DNA from: Methanohalophilus sp. RSK
Lineage (GTDB): Archaea > Halobacteriota > Methanosarcinia > Methanosarcinales > Methanosarcinaceae
Direction: 5' to 3'
Length of the DNA stretch: 64,000 bases
NCBI RefSeq assembly: GCF_003722075.1
Contig: NZ_RDSK01000015.1
Location: 1 to 64,000, forward strand
The translations under genes were made by a program, and so were the position numbers. Position 1 is the first letter of the stretch. Every line of letters begins with the position of its first letter. A model generated the notes under the pieces. It searched no databases, was not told the DNA's origin, and saw only the letters and a program-made list of their open reading frames with translations. Of this stretch, positions 28,101 to 37,476 are shown in pieces.

Positions 28101-28943
28101 ACCGGCACACTAGTCGCAAATTCTGGAATCAATACCGTAAATATTTAGGCTGCTGATGCTTCTGGCAATACAGCCTGGAATAATTCTACCATCTACGTAG
28201 GTCAGGACAAGCCAGGTGATCCCAATAACGAAAAAGGAAGTAGTGGAGGAGGCGGAGGTTCTGCAACCGGTGGGGATTATGAAAACATAAAATTCAAGGA
28301 TTTTTCCATAAGATCAGTCAAAGCCGAAATGCCCATCATATATAATTTCGAAGAAAAAGGAAATCCTGTTGGCCGTATTGAACTTATATCATCTAGAAAT
28401 AACGGCCAGGTCAAATTAATCATCGAAATTCTGAAAAACACTTCCACACTAACAAACAAGCCACCAAGTGATACAGTATACATGAATCTCAATATTTGGG
28501 CAGGCAGTAGTGGATTTGAAAATCACGTCAGGAATTCTTCAGTAACTTTCAAGGTGGAAAAATATTGGATCACACAAGAGGATATCGACATAGAGAACAT
28601 TCGTCTGGAAGTCTTTGAAGATGGTCAATGGATTGCACTGCCAACAGAATATATCGATCAGGTTGGTAATTATGTACATTTCAAAACTGCTACCGATAAA
28701 TATCTCAATTCACCATTTGTAATTGCAGGAAGCAAAAAGATATTAAAATCAAATGCCAAAAATGAAAATGAGATTGCTGAATCTAATAACTTGAATACAC
28801 AAAAAACAGACATAAATGAAAGCATCAATACTGTATCAGAAGAAGCAGAGAAGAATGCATTGGGTTCAGAAAAAATAATGGACAAAATGCTTCCTGCATG
28901 GATTCTGATAATAGCGTTTATTGTAAGAAGAAAATTGGTATAA
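25164..28943 (+). CDS. Secreted subtilisin-like protease with one in-frame UAG codon (possible pyrrolysine)
   Basis: The first 994 codons encode a signal peptide (LFLIGIIFLLIPLASAG), a pro-region, an S8 peptidase domain with catalytic Asp233 (IADTGLDTG), His270 (THGHGTHVAG) and Ser458 (GGTSMATPLAAG), and about three Ig-like repeats from 27.35 kb. TAG at 28146-28148 (codon 995) interrupts the last repeat. The same frame then runs 264 further codons through a Gly-rich linker, a PGF-pre-PGF-like domain (YMNLNIWAGSSGFENHVRNS) and a C-terminal membrane anchor, ending in TAA. The sister repeat reads NTVNVSATD where this one reads NTVNI-UAG-AAD, so a Ser codon is replaced. Either UAG is read through as pyrrolysine (about 1259 aa, cell-surface anchored) or the protein ends early and is released. 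Confidence 0.8.
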
Positions 28944-28971
28944 AGGGTAGAACTCCTTCATTTATATAAGA

Positions 28972-29796
28972 TCATATGTCTTTGCGACTATTCTGGTCAT
29001 AGATCATACTCTCAACACGTTTGCGATCAGAGATATCGTAGAACAACACCAAAGTACCCAGTAGTTTACCTGCTTCATTACGAATGGGAGAACCAATTAC
29101 ATCTACAGGAATCTGGGTTTTGTTTTTAGTAACAAGCACTGTATGACTTCCAAGGCCGTAAAACATACCTTCCTTCATGACTTTCTGGATCGGGTCATCT
29201 GCCTTTTCACCAGGAACTTCATTCTCAACTACAAAAACTTCTGACAAAGGCAAACCAATTGCTTCATCCTGATCCCAACCGGTTAGAGCCTCTGCAAATG
29301 GGTTAATGAATTTGACCAGGCCTTCTTCATCTGTTGCAATTACTGCATCCCCGATACTATTGAGCACAGCAGTAAGCCATTTCTTACTTTCTTTGAGCCT
29401 GCGTTCCATTTCATATTTGTATAATGCAATTTCTATGTTGGTACGCAATTCGGACTCTTCAAATGGCTTGAGGATATAACCAAAAGGCTCCGTGAGTTTG
29501 GCCCTTCGCATTATATTGTCATCGGCATAAGCCGTAATATAGACTAAAGGAATATCATAATTGATTTTTATGAAATGGGCAGCTTCTACGCCATCCATCC
29601 CATCTTTGAGCATTATGTCCATGAGTATAAGATCCGGCAGGTCATCCTCACAGGATTTTAGTATGTCCAGTCCTTCACTACCACTGTAAGCAGGAATAAT
29701 GTCATAATCATTCAAAAGATAAGCCGTAAGTAATTCGACATTATCAGGCTCATCATCGACTACAAGAATTTTTGTCCTTATCCCCTCATCTGTCAT
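28972..29796 (-). CDS. Response-regulator receiver protein with PAS domain
   Basis: 274 residues. The receiver domain (about 8-125) has the acidic pair DDEPDNVE, phospho-acceptor LILMDIMLKDGMDG, the conserved Thr (VYITAYADD) and Lys (ILKPFEESEL). A PAS domain follows (about 140-265: VIATDEEGLVKFINPFAEAL, GTLVLFYDISDRKRVES). No kinase or DNA-binding domain is present, so it may pass signals by protein contact, as many methanogen REC-PAS proteins are thought to do. The subtilase gene converges on it. No partner kinase is adjacent. Confidence 0.9.
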   Translation of the reverse strand: MTDEGIRTKILVVDDEPDNVELLTAYLLNDYDIIPAYSGSEGLDILKSCEDDLPDLILMDIMLKDGMDGVEAAHFIKINYDIPLVYITAYADDNIMRRAKLTEPFGYILKPFEESELRTNIEIALYKYEMERRLKESKKWLTAVLNSIGDAVIATDEEGLVKFINPFAEALTGWDQDEAIGLPLSEVFVVENEVPGEKADDPIQKVMKEGMFYGLGSHTVLVTKNKTQIPVDVIGSPIRNEAGKLLGTLVLFYDISDRKRVESMIYDQNSRKDI

Positions 29797-29930
29797 ATTG
29801 ACACCTGGTTATTATAGTTCCATCTGAACAGTATTTATCAAGTAAGATTTGAAAAACCTTTGGTATTTGATTATTGTATATACATAGTTAGAGAGGGTTA
29901 TATATAATGATTACTGATTAAAATCAGCAG

Positions 29931-31247
29931 TCAGCCTATTACATTCATATCAGATACCCATATTGAAGGGGTAATAATACTACCAACCATCCGGACATCA
30001 TCTCCGGCACCTTTCACATTCCTGAGCAACTCAAAAATATTGCCGGACACCATAAGTGACTTGATCGGTTTTTCTATCTGGCCATCCTTGATCACAAAAG
30101 CATTGCGGCCTTCCACTGAAAAATCCCCGGATATCGGGTTTGCAGTATGTGCACCGATTACATTTGTAACAAATACTCCCTCTTTAATCTCAGAAATTAT
30201 GTCAGATGCTGGATGGTCAAAGACAACGTTGCGGGTGCCAACCCCTGGCGTGGAAGTATATGAGCCTCTGACAGCATTGCCGGTACTGGACCGTTCTTCC
30301 TTACCAGCAGTATAGGAGTCATAGATGTAAGACTTGAGTAAGCCATCTTTGATTATCCCGGTGGATTGTGAAGGAGTGCCCTCATCATCAGAAACCGAAG
30401 ATGCAATACCTCCATTCAGGATACCGTCATCCGTTACTGTAAGACCTCGGGCTGCAATATCCGTGTTCAATTTTCCCGTTAGGCTGGATCTGCCTTTCTG
30501 TATATTATCCGCTTCTATTGAAGATAAGAATGAAGATTCCATTATGTCCGAAAAGGCAAAGGGATGAAATACGACATCCTTCTGTCCACTTTCCACAGAA
30601 ACACCATTTTTGCAGGAATTGGCCAGGTTTGCGGCTTCTTTCCCGATCCCATAAAAATCAATATCCATATCCCGGGATATACGGAAATCGTATGCTGTAG
30701 ATGGGATATCGGACGTTGTGATCACATCAATAAAACCCGATACTGCAGTGCCCTTTTCCTCAACTTCAACACCATTAGTGTTCATGATAAGCTGGTTGGA
30801 AATCATACGAGAAAAAGAACCTGAAGGAGCTATTATATCGCTAAACGAACAAACACCATCAATCATTTCCTTTGTCAGGGAGATGCAATCTTCAAGCTCA
30901 AGTTCATTGACTTTCTTACTGAAAATGCCATTTATTTCAGGATATTTACCATTGGAAGGCAGGTTTTTCCAATCTCCATCTGAATCGCGTATCTTGGCCA
31001 TTGCAATCGCACTTTTCACAGTTTCCTCAAGCCGATTGAAAATGTTAGTACTTGCAAATCCCACTGCACCATCTTTAACAACCCTTACCCCCAATCCCTG
31101 GCTTTGTTGATTCCTGGCACTTTCAATAAGGTTGCGACGGACACTTGCAGAAGTCACTTGATTTGCTGAGAGGAAGACCTCAGCCTCATCTGCTCCATAT
31201 TTATTGGCAAATTCAAGGACTTTGTTGCTAATATCGTAATTCTGCAT
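29931..31247 (-). CDS. pmbA: PmbA/TldE, metalloprotease subunit
   Basis: 438 residues of the TldD/PmbA family, whose members form the heterodimeric TldD-TldE metalloprotease. This partner lacks the zinc-binding HExxxH of TldD. Blocks seen are NKYGADEAEVFLSANQ, GLGVRVVKDGAVGFASTN and GTRNVVFDHPASD. I chose the ATG at 31247. It overlaps the tldD stop by one base (TAATG), a sign of translational coupling, while frames extending upstream only shadow tldD. The substrate in archaea is unknown. In bacteria the pair matures peptide antibiotics such as microcin B17. Confidence 0.92.
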   Translation of the reverse strand: MQNYDISNKVLEFANKYGADEAEVFLSANQVTSASVRRNLIESARNQQSQGLGVRVVKDGAVGFASTNIFNRLEETVKSAIAMAKIRDSDGDWKNLPSNGKYPEINGIFSKKVNELELEDCISLTKEMIDGVCSFSDIIAPSGSFSRMISNQLIMNTNGVEVEEKGTAVSGFIDVITTSDIPSTAYDFRISRDMDIDFYGIGKEAANLANSCKNGVSVESGQKDVVFHPFAFSDIMESSFLSSIEADNIQKGRSSLTGKLNTDIAARGLTVTDDGILNGGIASSVSDDEGTPSQSTGIIKDGLLKSYIYDSYTAGKEERSSTGNAVRGSYTSTPGVGTRNVVFDHPASDIISEIKEGVFVTNVIGAHTANPISGDFSVEGRNAFVIKDGQIEKPIKSLMVSGNIFELLRNVKGAGDDVRMVGSIITPSIWVSDMNVIG

Positions 31248-32581
31248 TACTGGACACCTCCCACAAGGGCATCTGAAATAAGAAGATGGGGAGAGCCATC
31301 TGATACCGGAACTGCCTGACCGCTTTTTCCACATCTACCCGAATGCATTTTAAGATCATTTCCTACCAGTAAAACATTTTTCAGGATTTCCAGAGTATTA
31401 CCAGACAGGGAGACATCACGCACAAGGTCTCCGATTTCCCCGTTTTCCACAATATAACCTTTTTCTGCATTGAACTGGAAGATTCCTTCACCTGTATTAA
31501 CCTGTCCTCCACGGGTACCCGCAAGGTATATTCCGTCACCCAGTTCTTCCAGCATTTCATCAAGATTTGAATTTCCGTTGTCAACATATGTATTACTCAT
31601 TCTGACAACAGGTGCAGAGTACCCCTGACTGCGACTGTTACCTGATGTACCACCAAGTTTACCTGCGGTTTCTCTGGAATGCAGATAGGAGTTCAATACT
31701 CCATCCTTAATAATATCTGTTTTATGAGATTGCATTCCTTCTGCATCAAAGGGATAGTAACCGAATTTATGAAGGGTAGGGTCATCTATGATATTGACAA
31801 GTGGTGAAGCGATTTCTTCACCGATTCTATCTGCCAGAATTGAACTTCCTTCCAGCACCAGATCGGCTTCTGAAGCATGCCCAACGGCTTCATGGGCAAA
31901 TACCCCGGCAAGTTCCGGGTCAAGAATTACAGGACCTTTGCCTCCTTTTGCCTGACGGGCACCCAGCAAATCCACAGCTGTTTTTCCGGCAGATTGTGCC
32001 TTTTCCAGAATTCCAGGATCACGGAACATTTCATAACCACATACGTCAAAGTTGCTTTCTCTTCCTACCTGATAGGATGCACCGTCTGAAGCAATAGCTG
32101 AAATTGCAAATCCTACTCTGGTAAGTTCATATTCGCAATCCGCACCTTCAGAATTTGTATAATGAACCTTTAAGGTAGATTCAGAGTATGATGCGGATGT
32201 ACTGCTGATTCCCTTGCATGAAGCATTATTGGAAAGGTCTTTTAACAACTCAACCTTTTCTTCAACCGGAACATCCCGGGGATTTTCCTTTATAGACGGC
32301 AAATTGTCGACATTGGGTTCACAGTAAGATGCAAGAGTAACTTTTTCTCCTGGACTGTGCTTATTCACATCAGAAGCCAACTCTCTAGCTGTTTTTATTG
32401 CAGCATCAATACCATCGACCCCTTCAGATGAAGTATAACCCCACGAACCGTCACAAAGGGCACGTACCCCACAACCATTTCCATAATTTGTGTTTATGTC
32501 CTCTATTTTCCCGTTGTCGAGAAGGATAGAAGTTGATTCACCCTCTACCCACCTCACATCATGAAATTCTGATTCTCTCAT
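31247..32581 (-). CDS. tldD: TldD, zinc metalloprotease subunit
   Basis: 444 residues. The zinc motif is HEAVGHASEADLV (about 231-243). The C-terminal barrel contains RMSNTYVDNGN and GTRGGQVNTGEGIFQF, typical of TldD. Together with PmbA it forms a narrow-channel protease acting on unfolded peptides. It lies 25 nt behind lonB on the same strand, so the operon runs lonB-tldD-pmbA and brings two proteolytic systems under one promoter. Confidence 0.94.
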   Translation of the reverse strand: MRESEFHDVRWVEGESTSILLDNGKIEDINTNYGNGCGVRALCDGSWGYTSSEGVDGIDAAIKTARELASDVNKHSPGEKVTLASYCEPNVDNLPSIKENPRDVPVEEKVELLKDLSNNASCKGISSTSASYSESTLKVHYTNSEGADCEYELTRVGFAISAIASDGASYQVGRESNFDVCGYEMFRDPGILEKAQSAGKTAVDLLGARQAKGGKGPVILDPELAGVFAHEAVGHASEADLVLEGSSILADRIGEEIASPLVNIIDDPTLHKFGYYPFDAEGMQSHKTDIIKDGVLNSYLHSRETAGKLGGTSGNSRSQGYSAPVVRMSNTYVDNGNSNLDEMLEELGDGIYLAGTRGGQVNTGEGIFQFNAEKGYIVENGEIGDLVRDVSLSGNTLEILKNVLLVGNDLKMHSGRCGKSGQAVPVSDGSPHLLISDALVGGVQ

Positions 32582-32606
32582 TTACTGGATTCCCTTTAAA
32601 TATTGT

Positions 32607-34499
32607 TTAACCTGGCACGGATTCGGGAATTTCCAGATCAACTTTCATATCTGTCAACTCCTTGAGTTTTTCCCGGATTCCTTCCTTTTTGGTGCCCACA
32701 AGACTGTGCTCTATAACTTCGGATATTGTTTTGACAGGAATTATTTCAACCTGATCCTTGTAAGATTCTTCAATCAATACATCATCCTTATTGGTCCAGG
32801 GTATAATAATTTTTTTAATTCCACTCTGGGCTGCGGCTTCAATCTTGTAGGTTACACCACCCACCGGTAATACATCGCCCCTTACAGAAAGGGAACCTGT
32901 CATCGCAACACTCTGATCAATAGGTATACCTTCAAGTGCCGAAATTACGGCCGTTGCAATGGACACAGAAGCACTGTCTCCCTCAACTCCTTCATAGGTA
33001 CCGACAAACTGGATGTGAATATCCCGATTCATTATATTCTTGCCTGTAACCTTTTTGATCACAGCTGACACATTGAGGACCGCTTCCTTGGCAATATCCT
33101 TGAGCATACCGGTGGCAATTACTTTACCTTCAGCATGTGATTGCGGAGGGGTTACTTCTGCCATTATAGGCAAGACTATTCCAGAATCTCCACCCATCAC
33201 AGCAAGGCCATTGACCTTACCTACAGCAGAACCCTTCTTGGAAAACAACTGGTAATCTTTTCTCCTTTCCAGATAACTGTCAGCAAGCTGTTGTTCTATG
33301 GAGCGTGCCATTTTCTTGGCTGCAAGTACATGTTTTGCAGAGGTGATCTTTGTACCCTCAGCATGTGCAATATCCCCTGCTACTCTCACAAGACCTCCAA
33401 GATCACGCAATTTCAAAGTTAGATGGCCTTTTCTTCCGGCCCGCCTGCGAGCTTCCTGAATGACTTCATCAACTGCGGACTGATCAAAGTCGGGTATATG
33501 GCCGTCCCGCTTAACTTCCTGTGCCACGAACCGAACAAGATGCTTGCGGTTATTAGCATTGTCTTCCATGGAGTCACGCATGTAGAGCTCATATCCATAA
33601 CCCTTTATACGTGACCTGAGTGCAGGATGCATTTTTTCCACAGCATCCAGGTTACCTGCAGCTACCATTATAAAGTCACATGGAACCGGTTCTGTTTTCA
33701 CAAGGGCACCTGAACTGCGCTCTGACTGACCTGTAATCGGATATTCTTTCTCCTGGATTGCCGTAAGCAGGCTCTGCTGGGATTCGATCCTGAGAGTGTT
33801 GATCTCATCAATGAAGAGTACGCCTTTGTGGGACTTGTGAATATCCCCACTCTCTACCCTGTCATGAGACGGGGTTTCCAGTCCTCCTGACTGGAATGGG
33901 TCATGCCTGACATCCCCAAGGAGAGCGCCTGCATGGGTACCGGTGGCATCAATATAGGGAGCATTGTCCCGTTCATAGTTTGAAACCAGCATCTTTGGGA
34001 TCATCATTTCTTCTTTTGGCATAAATTGCCTGCTAAGAATTAGCATCATTATAGCTGCAATGATACCCCAGAGAAGTTGACCCACATAAAAAGAATACAT
34101 CACAATACCAAAAATAAGGAACATCATCAACATGTTCCTTGATTGGGATTTCTTTCTGGCCTCCATTTTATGAGCCATAACAATCTCCCTGCCCTTTCCG
34201 GCAGGAACGGTACGGATACGTGGATTGTTGTTGTCTTCAACATTGGGATATGCAAGGATATCCTGCAGTTCCTCCTTTGGAAGCAATTCAGCCATTGCCT
34301 TTGCAAGCATGGATTTACCGGTACCAGGAGTACCGATCATCATAACATGTCTCCTCTGACTTGCAGCTTTTCTGACAACCTCCACCGCATGATCCTGACC
34401 AATGATCTGGTCGATCAATAGTTTAGGCACTTCGATGGAACTGGTGGTGTCAAATGATTCTCCCAATTCCTCATCTTTAGAAGCCATTTCTTCCGTCAT
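32607..34499 (-). CDS. lonB: Archaeal membrane-bound Lon protease LonB
   Basis: 630 residues. An AAA+ domain (Walker A MIGTPGTGKSM, Walker B GVLFIDEINTL) is split by two membrane helices (about 125-160: LMMFLIFGIVMYSFYVGQLL) that tether it to the cytoplasmic face. The C-terminal Ser-Lys protease has Ser509 in EGDSASVS and Lys552 in VTYKIEAAA, 43 residues apart as in other Lon proteases. It degrades unfolded and regulatory proteins and is essential in several archaea. First gene of the lonB-tldD-pmbA operon. Confidence 0.96.
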   Translation of the reverse strand: MTEEMASKDEELGESFDTTSSIEVPKLLIDQIIGQDHAVEVVRKAASQRRHVMMIGTPGTGKSMLAKAMAELLPKEELQDILAYPNVEDNNNPRIRTVPAGKGREIVMAHKMEARKKSQSRNMLMMFLIFGIVMYSFYVGQLLWGIIAAIMMLILSRQFMPKEEMMIPKMLVSNYERDNAPYIDATGTHAGALLGDVRHDPFQSGGLETPSHDRVESGDIHKSHKGVLFIDEINTLRIESQQSLLTAIQEKEYPITGQSERSSGALVKTEPVPCDFIMVAAGNLDAVEKMHPALRSRIKGYGYELYMRDSMEDNANNRKHLVRFVAQEVKRDGHIPDFDQSAVDEVIQEARRRAGRKGHLTLKLRDLGGLVRVAGDIAHAEGTKITSAKHVLAAKKMARSIEQQLADSYLERRKDYQLFSKKGSAVGKVNGLAVMGGDSGIVLPIMAEVTPPQSHAEGKVIATGMLKDIAKEAVLNVSAVIKKVTGKNIMNRDIHIQFVGTYEGVEGDSASVSIATAVISALEGIPIDQSVAMTGSLSVRGDVLPVGGVTYKIEAAAQSGIKKIIIPWTNKDDVLIEESYKDQVEIIPVKTISEVIEHSLVGTKKEGIREKLKELTDMKVDLEIPESVPG

Positions 34500-34531
34500 A
34501 GTTTACTCACGTTTAAATCAATATTGAACTA

Positions 34532-34910
34532 CTCCACACTTACGCATGGAGATTCCTACGAGTTGTTATGTCATTCATTGGATGTATTTGGGATACATCA
34601 AATGTCGATAACCCTGTTTGTCGTAGATTATGAGCAAAATGCTCATAGCCTGTCCAAGTGGCATTTTGTGATAGGTAACGTATCATGATATTGATAGCAC
34701 TGTTTCTATCTCTATCAATAACGTTACCACAATCACATGTCATATCACGTCTATATAATGGCATATTATGTTTACCTATACGTTCTGCTTTATAGGTGAG
34801 AAATTCGATGAAACGTGATAAATAACCGTTGTTTTGTGTAGAACGCTATAAATAATTTATCCTATTATATTATTACAGCACGGCTTTCATCCCCCACCTT
34901 ACGGAGGGGG
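34532..34910 (-). mobile_element. Deleted IS200/IS605-type element
   Basis: One end is the hairpin CCCCC-a-CC-ttac-GG-a-GGGGG (34891-34910). The other has CTCCA/TGGAG (34532-34551) overlapping the stop of a TnpB remnant. Only the last third of tnpB lies between. The layout fits an IS605-like unit that lost tnpA and most of tnpB but kept both subterminal hairpins. The 3' end of such tnpB genes usually overlaps a guide (omega) RNA. Confidence 0.65.
34540..34845 (-). pseudogene. tnpB: TnpB (RNA-guided nuclease) C-terminal remnant
   Basis: The frame reads SRFIEFLTYKAERIGK, MPLYRRDMTCDCGNVIDRDR, then NSAINIMIRYL and about 40 more residues. The second CxC of the zinc ribbon (CDCG) and the last RuvC motif (DRDRNSAINI, catalytic Asp) are recognisable, but the first CxxC, the other RuvC motifs and the N-terminus are missing. 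Not functional. A TAG stops the frame upstream at 34846-34848. Confidence 0.8.
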
Positions 34911-35090
34911 GACTTCTCGCCTGTTTAGTGAAATAAACTCATTCCTGATAAATATATTTAACCGTCCAACCTGTCCTTTTCGGGAAAAAATGCCTGACAT
35001 ATGTGACAATTATATTTATTCATTTCCAGACACATAACATAATTACAATAAACATAAAGTGCAGGGCTTTAGTTAAAGGGAAGAAACACT

Positions 35091-35100
35091 CTATATATAA
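35091..35100 (+). promoter_or_regulatory. TATA box of the KaiC-like gene
   Basis: CTATATATAA lies about 30-39 nt before the ATG at 35130. Transcription would start around 35120, giving a leader of about 10 nt. Confidence 0.5.
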
Positions 35101-35129
35101 AGACTTGTATATTAACCAGCGGTGTACCA

Positions 35130-35843
35130 ATGGAAAGGCTATCTACAGGAATTCAGGGTCTTGACAAAAAGATTGGTGAGGGATATCCGGGGAAAAAAGG
35201 AATTCTTATCACCGGTGCTCCCGGATCAGGTAAAACTATTTTCGCAATGCACGCAATAAACCAGGCATGTGAAGATGGAAAAAAATCTGTGATAATGGCA
35301 ACAGAAGAGACTGAAGAAGACATTATCGAACAGGCAAAGATGTTTGGTTTTGCTTTCAAGGAATATATAAAAAGTGGTTTACTTGAAGTTGTAAAAATAC
35401 TGGAAATGAGAAGTCGGAGCGTAACTAAGGCTGCTGAAATGATAGATGGATTGAGTTTTAAACAGATTGACCTCATAAACATGTCTGAACTGATACCTTA
35501 TGATGCCGAAGTAATAGTAATGGACAATATCGGAGTTTTCGCAGTTGGTTTAACACCACGTGAATTTCGTGACCAGTTTGACACATTGAATCTTTTACTT
35601 TCACAAAAGGATGTTACAACGCTTTTTGTGATGGATGAAGCTGCGCACCAAATGACCCATGAGGTTGCAGATTACTCGACTTTTGGAAACATCAAGTTAT
35701 TGGTTAAGGAAAATCCCTACACAGGGAAAATGGAACGTTTTATTTTCATACCAAAGATGAGAAATACAGCCATTTCCCTTGACCCCGTTCCGTTTGATAT
35801 TACATCAAAAGGCATAGACATAAAAGGCAAGAAAGACAATTGA
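35130..35843 (+). CDS. KaiC/RecA-superfamily ATPase, single domain
   Basis: 237 residues, one RecA-like domain. The start STGIQGLDKKIGEGYPGKKG is typical of KaiC-like proteins, followed by Walker A ITGAPGSGKTIFAMHA (about residues 28-43), the glutamate pair MATEETEEDIIEQA and Walker B AEVIVMDNIGVFAVG. The C-terminus (GIDIKGKKDN) is short. Archaeal single-domain KaiC proteins act in signalling rather than circadian timing, often with receiver-domain partners. The next gene encodes such a partner 58 nt downstream on the same strand. Confidence 0.9.
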   Translation: MERLSTGIQGLDKKIGEGYPGKKGILITGAPGSGKTIFAMHAINQACEDGKKSVIMATEETEEDIIEQAKMFGFAFKEYIKSGLLEVVKILEMRSRSVTKAAEMIDGLSFKQIDLINMSELIPYDAEVIVMDNIGVFAVGLTPREFRDQFDTLNLLLSQKDVTTLFVMDEAAHQMTHEVADYSTFGNIKLLVKENPYTGKMERFIFIPKMRNTAISLDPVPFDITSKGIDIKGKKDN

Positions 35844-35901
35844 TAGCGCTTTTTGCTAAAAAGACTTATTAATCAAGTATCCCAACCAGGACACAGGAAA
35901 T

Positions 35902-36759
35902 ATGGAAAGCGAAATCACACCTAATATACTCATAGTGGATGACGAAACACAGAATCTGGATTTAATGGAAGCATACCTCTCCCACTTATACGAACTTACC
36001 CTGGCTGAAAGTGGAGAAGAATGCCTTCAAAAAGTGAAAGAAAAAGACATAGACCTTATTCTTCTGGACATTATGATGCCGGGAATGAGTGGCTATGATG
36101 TTGCTGAAACTTTAAAAGAATCGGAAACTACACGCCATATACCGATTATTATGGTAACTGCACTCTCTGAGAAAGAGGACCACATTAAAGGTATTGAAGT
36201 TGGTGCAGATGATTTTCTTACAAAACCTGTAAACCGGGTGGAACTTCTAACCCGTATTAAATCATTGTTGCGCATCAAAAGTCTCCATGATGAGCTGGTG
36301 GCTGAAAAAGAACATCTTAAAATGCAAAACCGCATTCGAAAAGTTTTGACCTCAATTATTCCCTCCCTACTTAGTAGTGTGCCACCTGAACAGAAGAAAA
36401 TAATTATTCGTCAAATGGTTGATATGGTAGAAAATATTGTGCGTAATTCATGCACTGGTTCTGAGAGGGAAACTACAGATTCACAAGATGTGGCCCAAAT
36501 TTGCTGTGGGGCCATGAATCAACTGGGGGCCAGTTATTTTGTGGACGGTGGCAGTGACAAAAATGGATGTTCAATCATAAAAGCACACAAGTGCCCCTGG
36601 GGAGAAGAAAGTAAAATAAACCCCATAATGTGCAACCTCACTGCCGGAGTTTTCTCAAAGATGGTTAACGGAGTCACCGACGGCGAAGTTATCGTAGATA
36701 AAACAATGGGAAATGGGGACGACTACTGTTGTTTTCATATTTGTATAGAAGAAGAATGA
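35902..36759 (+). CDS. Response regulator with methanogen-type C-terminal output domain
   Basis: 285 residues. The receiver domain (about 5-122) has VDDETQNLDLM, phospho-acceptor LILLDIMMPGMSGYD, Thr in IIMVTALSEKED and Lys in DFLTKPVNRVELL. A helical linker leads to a Cys-rich domain (about 165-283) with QICCGAMNQLGASYF, AHKCPWGEESKINPIMCNL and MGNGDDYCCFHI, which resembles the 'methanogen output domain 1' type. The cysteines may bind a metal or sense redox state. Its position behind the KaiC-like ATPase suggests a two-protein signalling unit. Confidence 0.85.
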   Translation: MESEITPNILIVDDETQNLDLMEAYLSHLYELTLAESGEECLQKVKEKDIDLILLDIMMPGMSGYDVAETLKESETTRHIPIIMVTALSEKEDHIKGIEVGADDFLTKPVNRVELLTRIKSLLRIKSLHDELVAEKEHLKMQNRIRKVLTSIIPSLLSSVPPEQKKIIIRQMVDMVENIVRNSCTGSERETTDSQDVAQICCGAMNQLGASYFVDGGSDKNGCSIIKAHKCPWGEESKINPIMCNLTAGVFSKMVNGVTDGEVIVDKTMGNGDDYCCFHICIEEE

Positions 36760-36763
36760 GAAT

Positions 36764-37156
36764 TCATTCTCCTTTGAGTTTCAGGATACGGATTGCCATA
36801 TGAGCAGCATTTGCACCGTTATCAATACCGACAGTTGCAACCGGTACACCCGGTGGCATCTGTGCTGTAGACAATAATGCATCCAGTCCCCCAAGCTTGG
36901 CACCCACAGGCACTCCGATAACAGGTTTGCCAGTCTTTGATGCTATCACGCCGGGAAGTGCGGCTGAAAGGCCGGCTATAGCAATGTAAACGAAAGCCTC
37001 ATCATTACCTACATATTCATCCAGTTCATCGGGATTGCGATGGGCAGAAATTACCTGTACATCATAATTGTAATCTGTGTTGTCCAATACATTGGTTACA
37101 CGATTCGAAATTGCCCTATCAGATTCAGATCCCATAACTATTGCAATATCTACCAT
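36764..37156 (-). CDS. purE: PurE, N5-carboxyaminoimidazole/AIR carboxylase
   Basis: 130 residues. Purine synthesis, the carboxylation step to CAIR. The phosphate loop MGSESDRAI and the catalytic [14 protein letters not shown] are present. The third block reads [21 protein letters not shown]. The usual form is AGGAAHLPG, so the His of that block is replaced by Ala. This variation is notable because it touches the active-site loop. The gene is last in the 38.9-36.8 kb operon. Confidence 0.92.
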   Translation of the reverse strand: MVDIAIVMGSESDRAISNRVTNVLDNTDYNYDVQVISAHRNPDELDEYVGNDEAFVYIAIAGLSAALPGVIASKTGKPVIGVPVGAKLGGLDALLSTAQMPPGVPVATVGIDNGANAAHMAIRILKLKGE

Positions 37157-37170
37157 TTTTATACCTCATT

Positions 37171-37455
37171 TTAGGGAAGATTACCTTCGCCGCTTAATTC
37201 ATGTTGCCTTTCTATATTCATCTGTATAAGGAGATTGAAAATCTGTTTTACCAAAGTGGAATCTAAACCTTTTTCAGTAGCAATAGAAACAGCTCTATCT
37301 ATTACCACATCATTTTGCGTGTCGTCATTGATAGGAAGATTGGCCTGGTGTTTGTACTTTAAGATATTATCTGCAAATTCAATTCTTTTTGCAATGAGTT
37401 CCACCAGTTCCCTATCAATATTCTCTATCTCCTGTCTTACATTTTCGATTGTCAT
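37171..37455 (-). CDS. aroQ: Chorismate mutase, AroQ class
   Basis: 94 residues from ATG 37455 (an ATG four codons upstream is possible). An all-helical AroQ domain: ENVRQEIENIDRELVELIAK with active-site Arg, then RIEFADNILKYKHQ and DRAVSIATEKGLD. Converts chorismate to prephenate for Phe and Tyr synthesis. It follows the shikimate kinase gene by 21 nt, so both aromatic-pathway steps share a transcript. Confidence 0.9.
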   Translation of the reverse strand: MTIENVRQEIENIDRELVELIAKRIEFADNILKYKHQANLPINDDTQNDVVIDRAVSIATEKGLDSTLVKQIFNLLIQMNIERQHELSGEGNLP

Positions 37456-37476
37456 AAAAACCAACAATTGCCCGGT

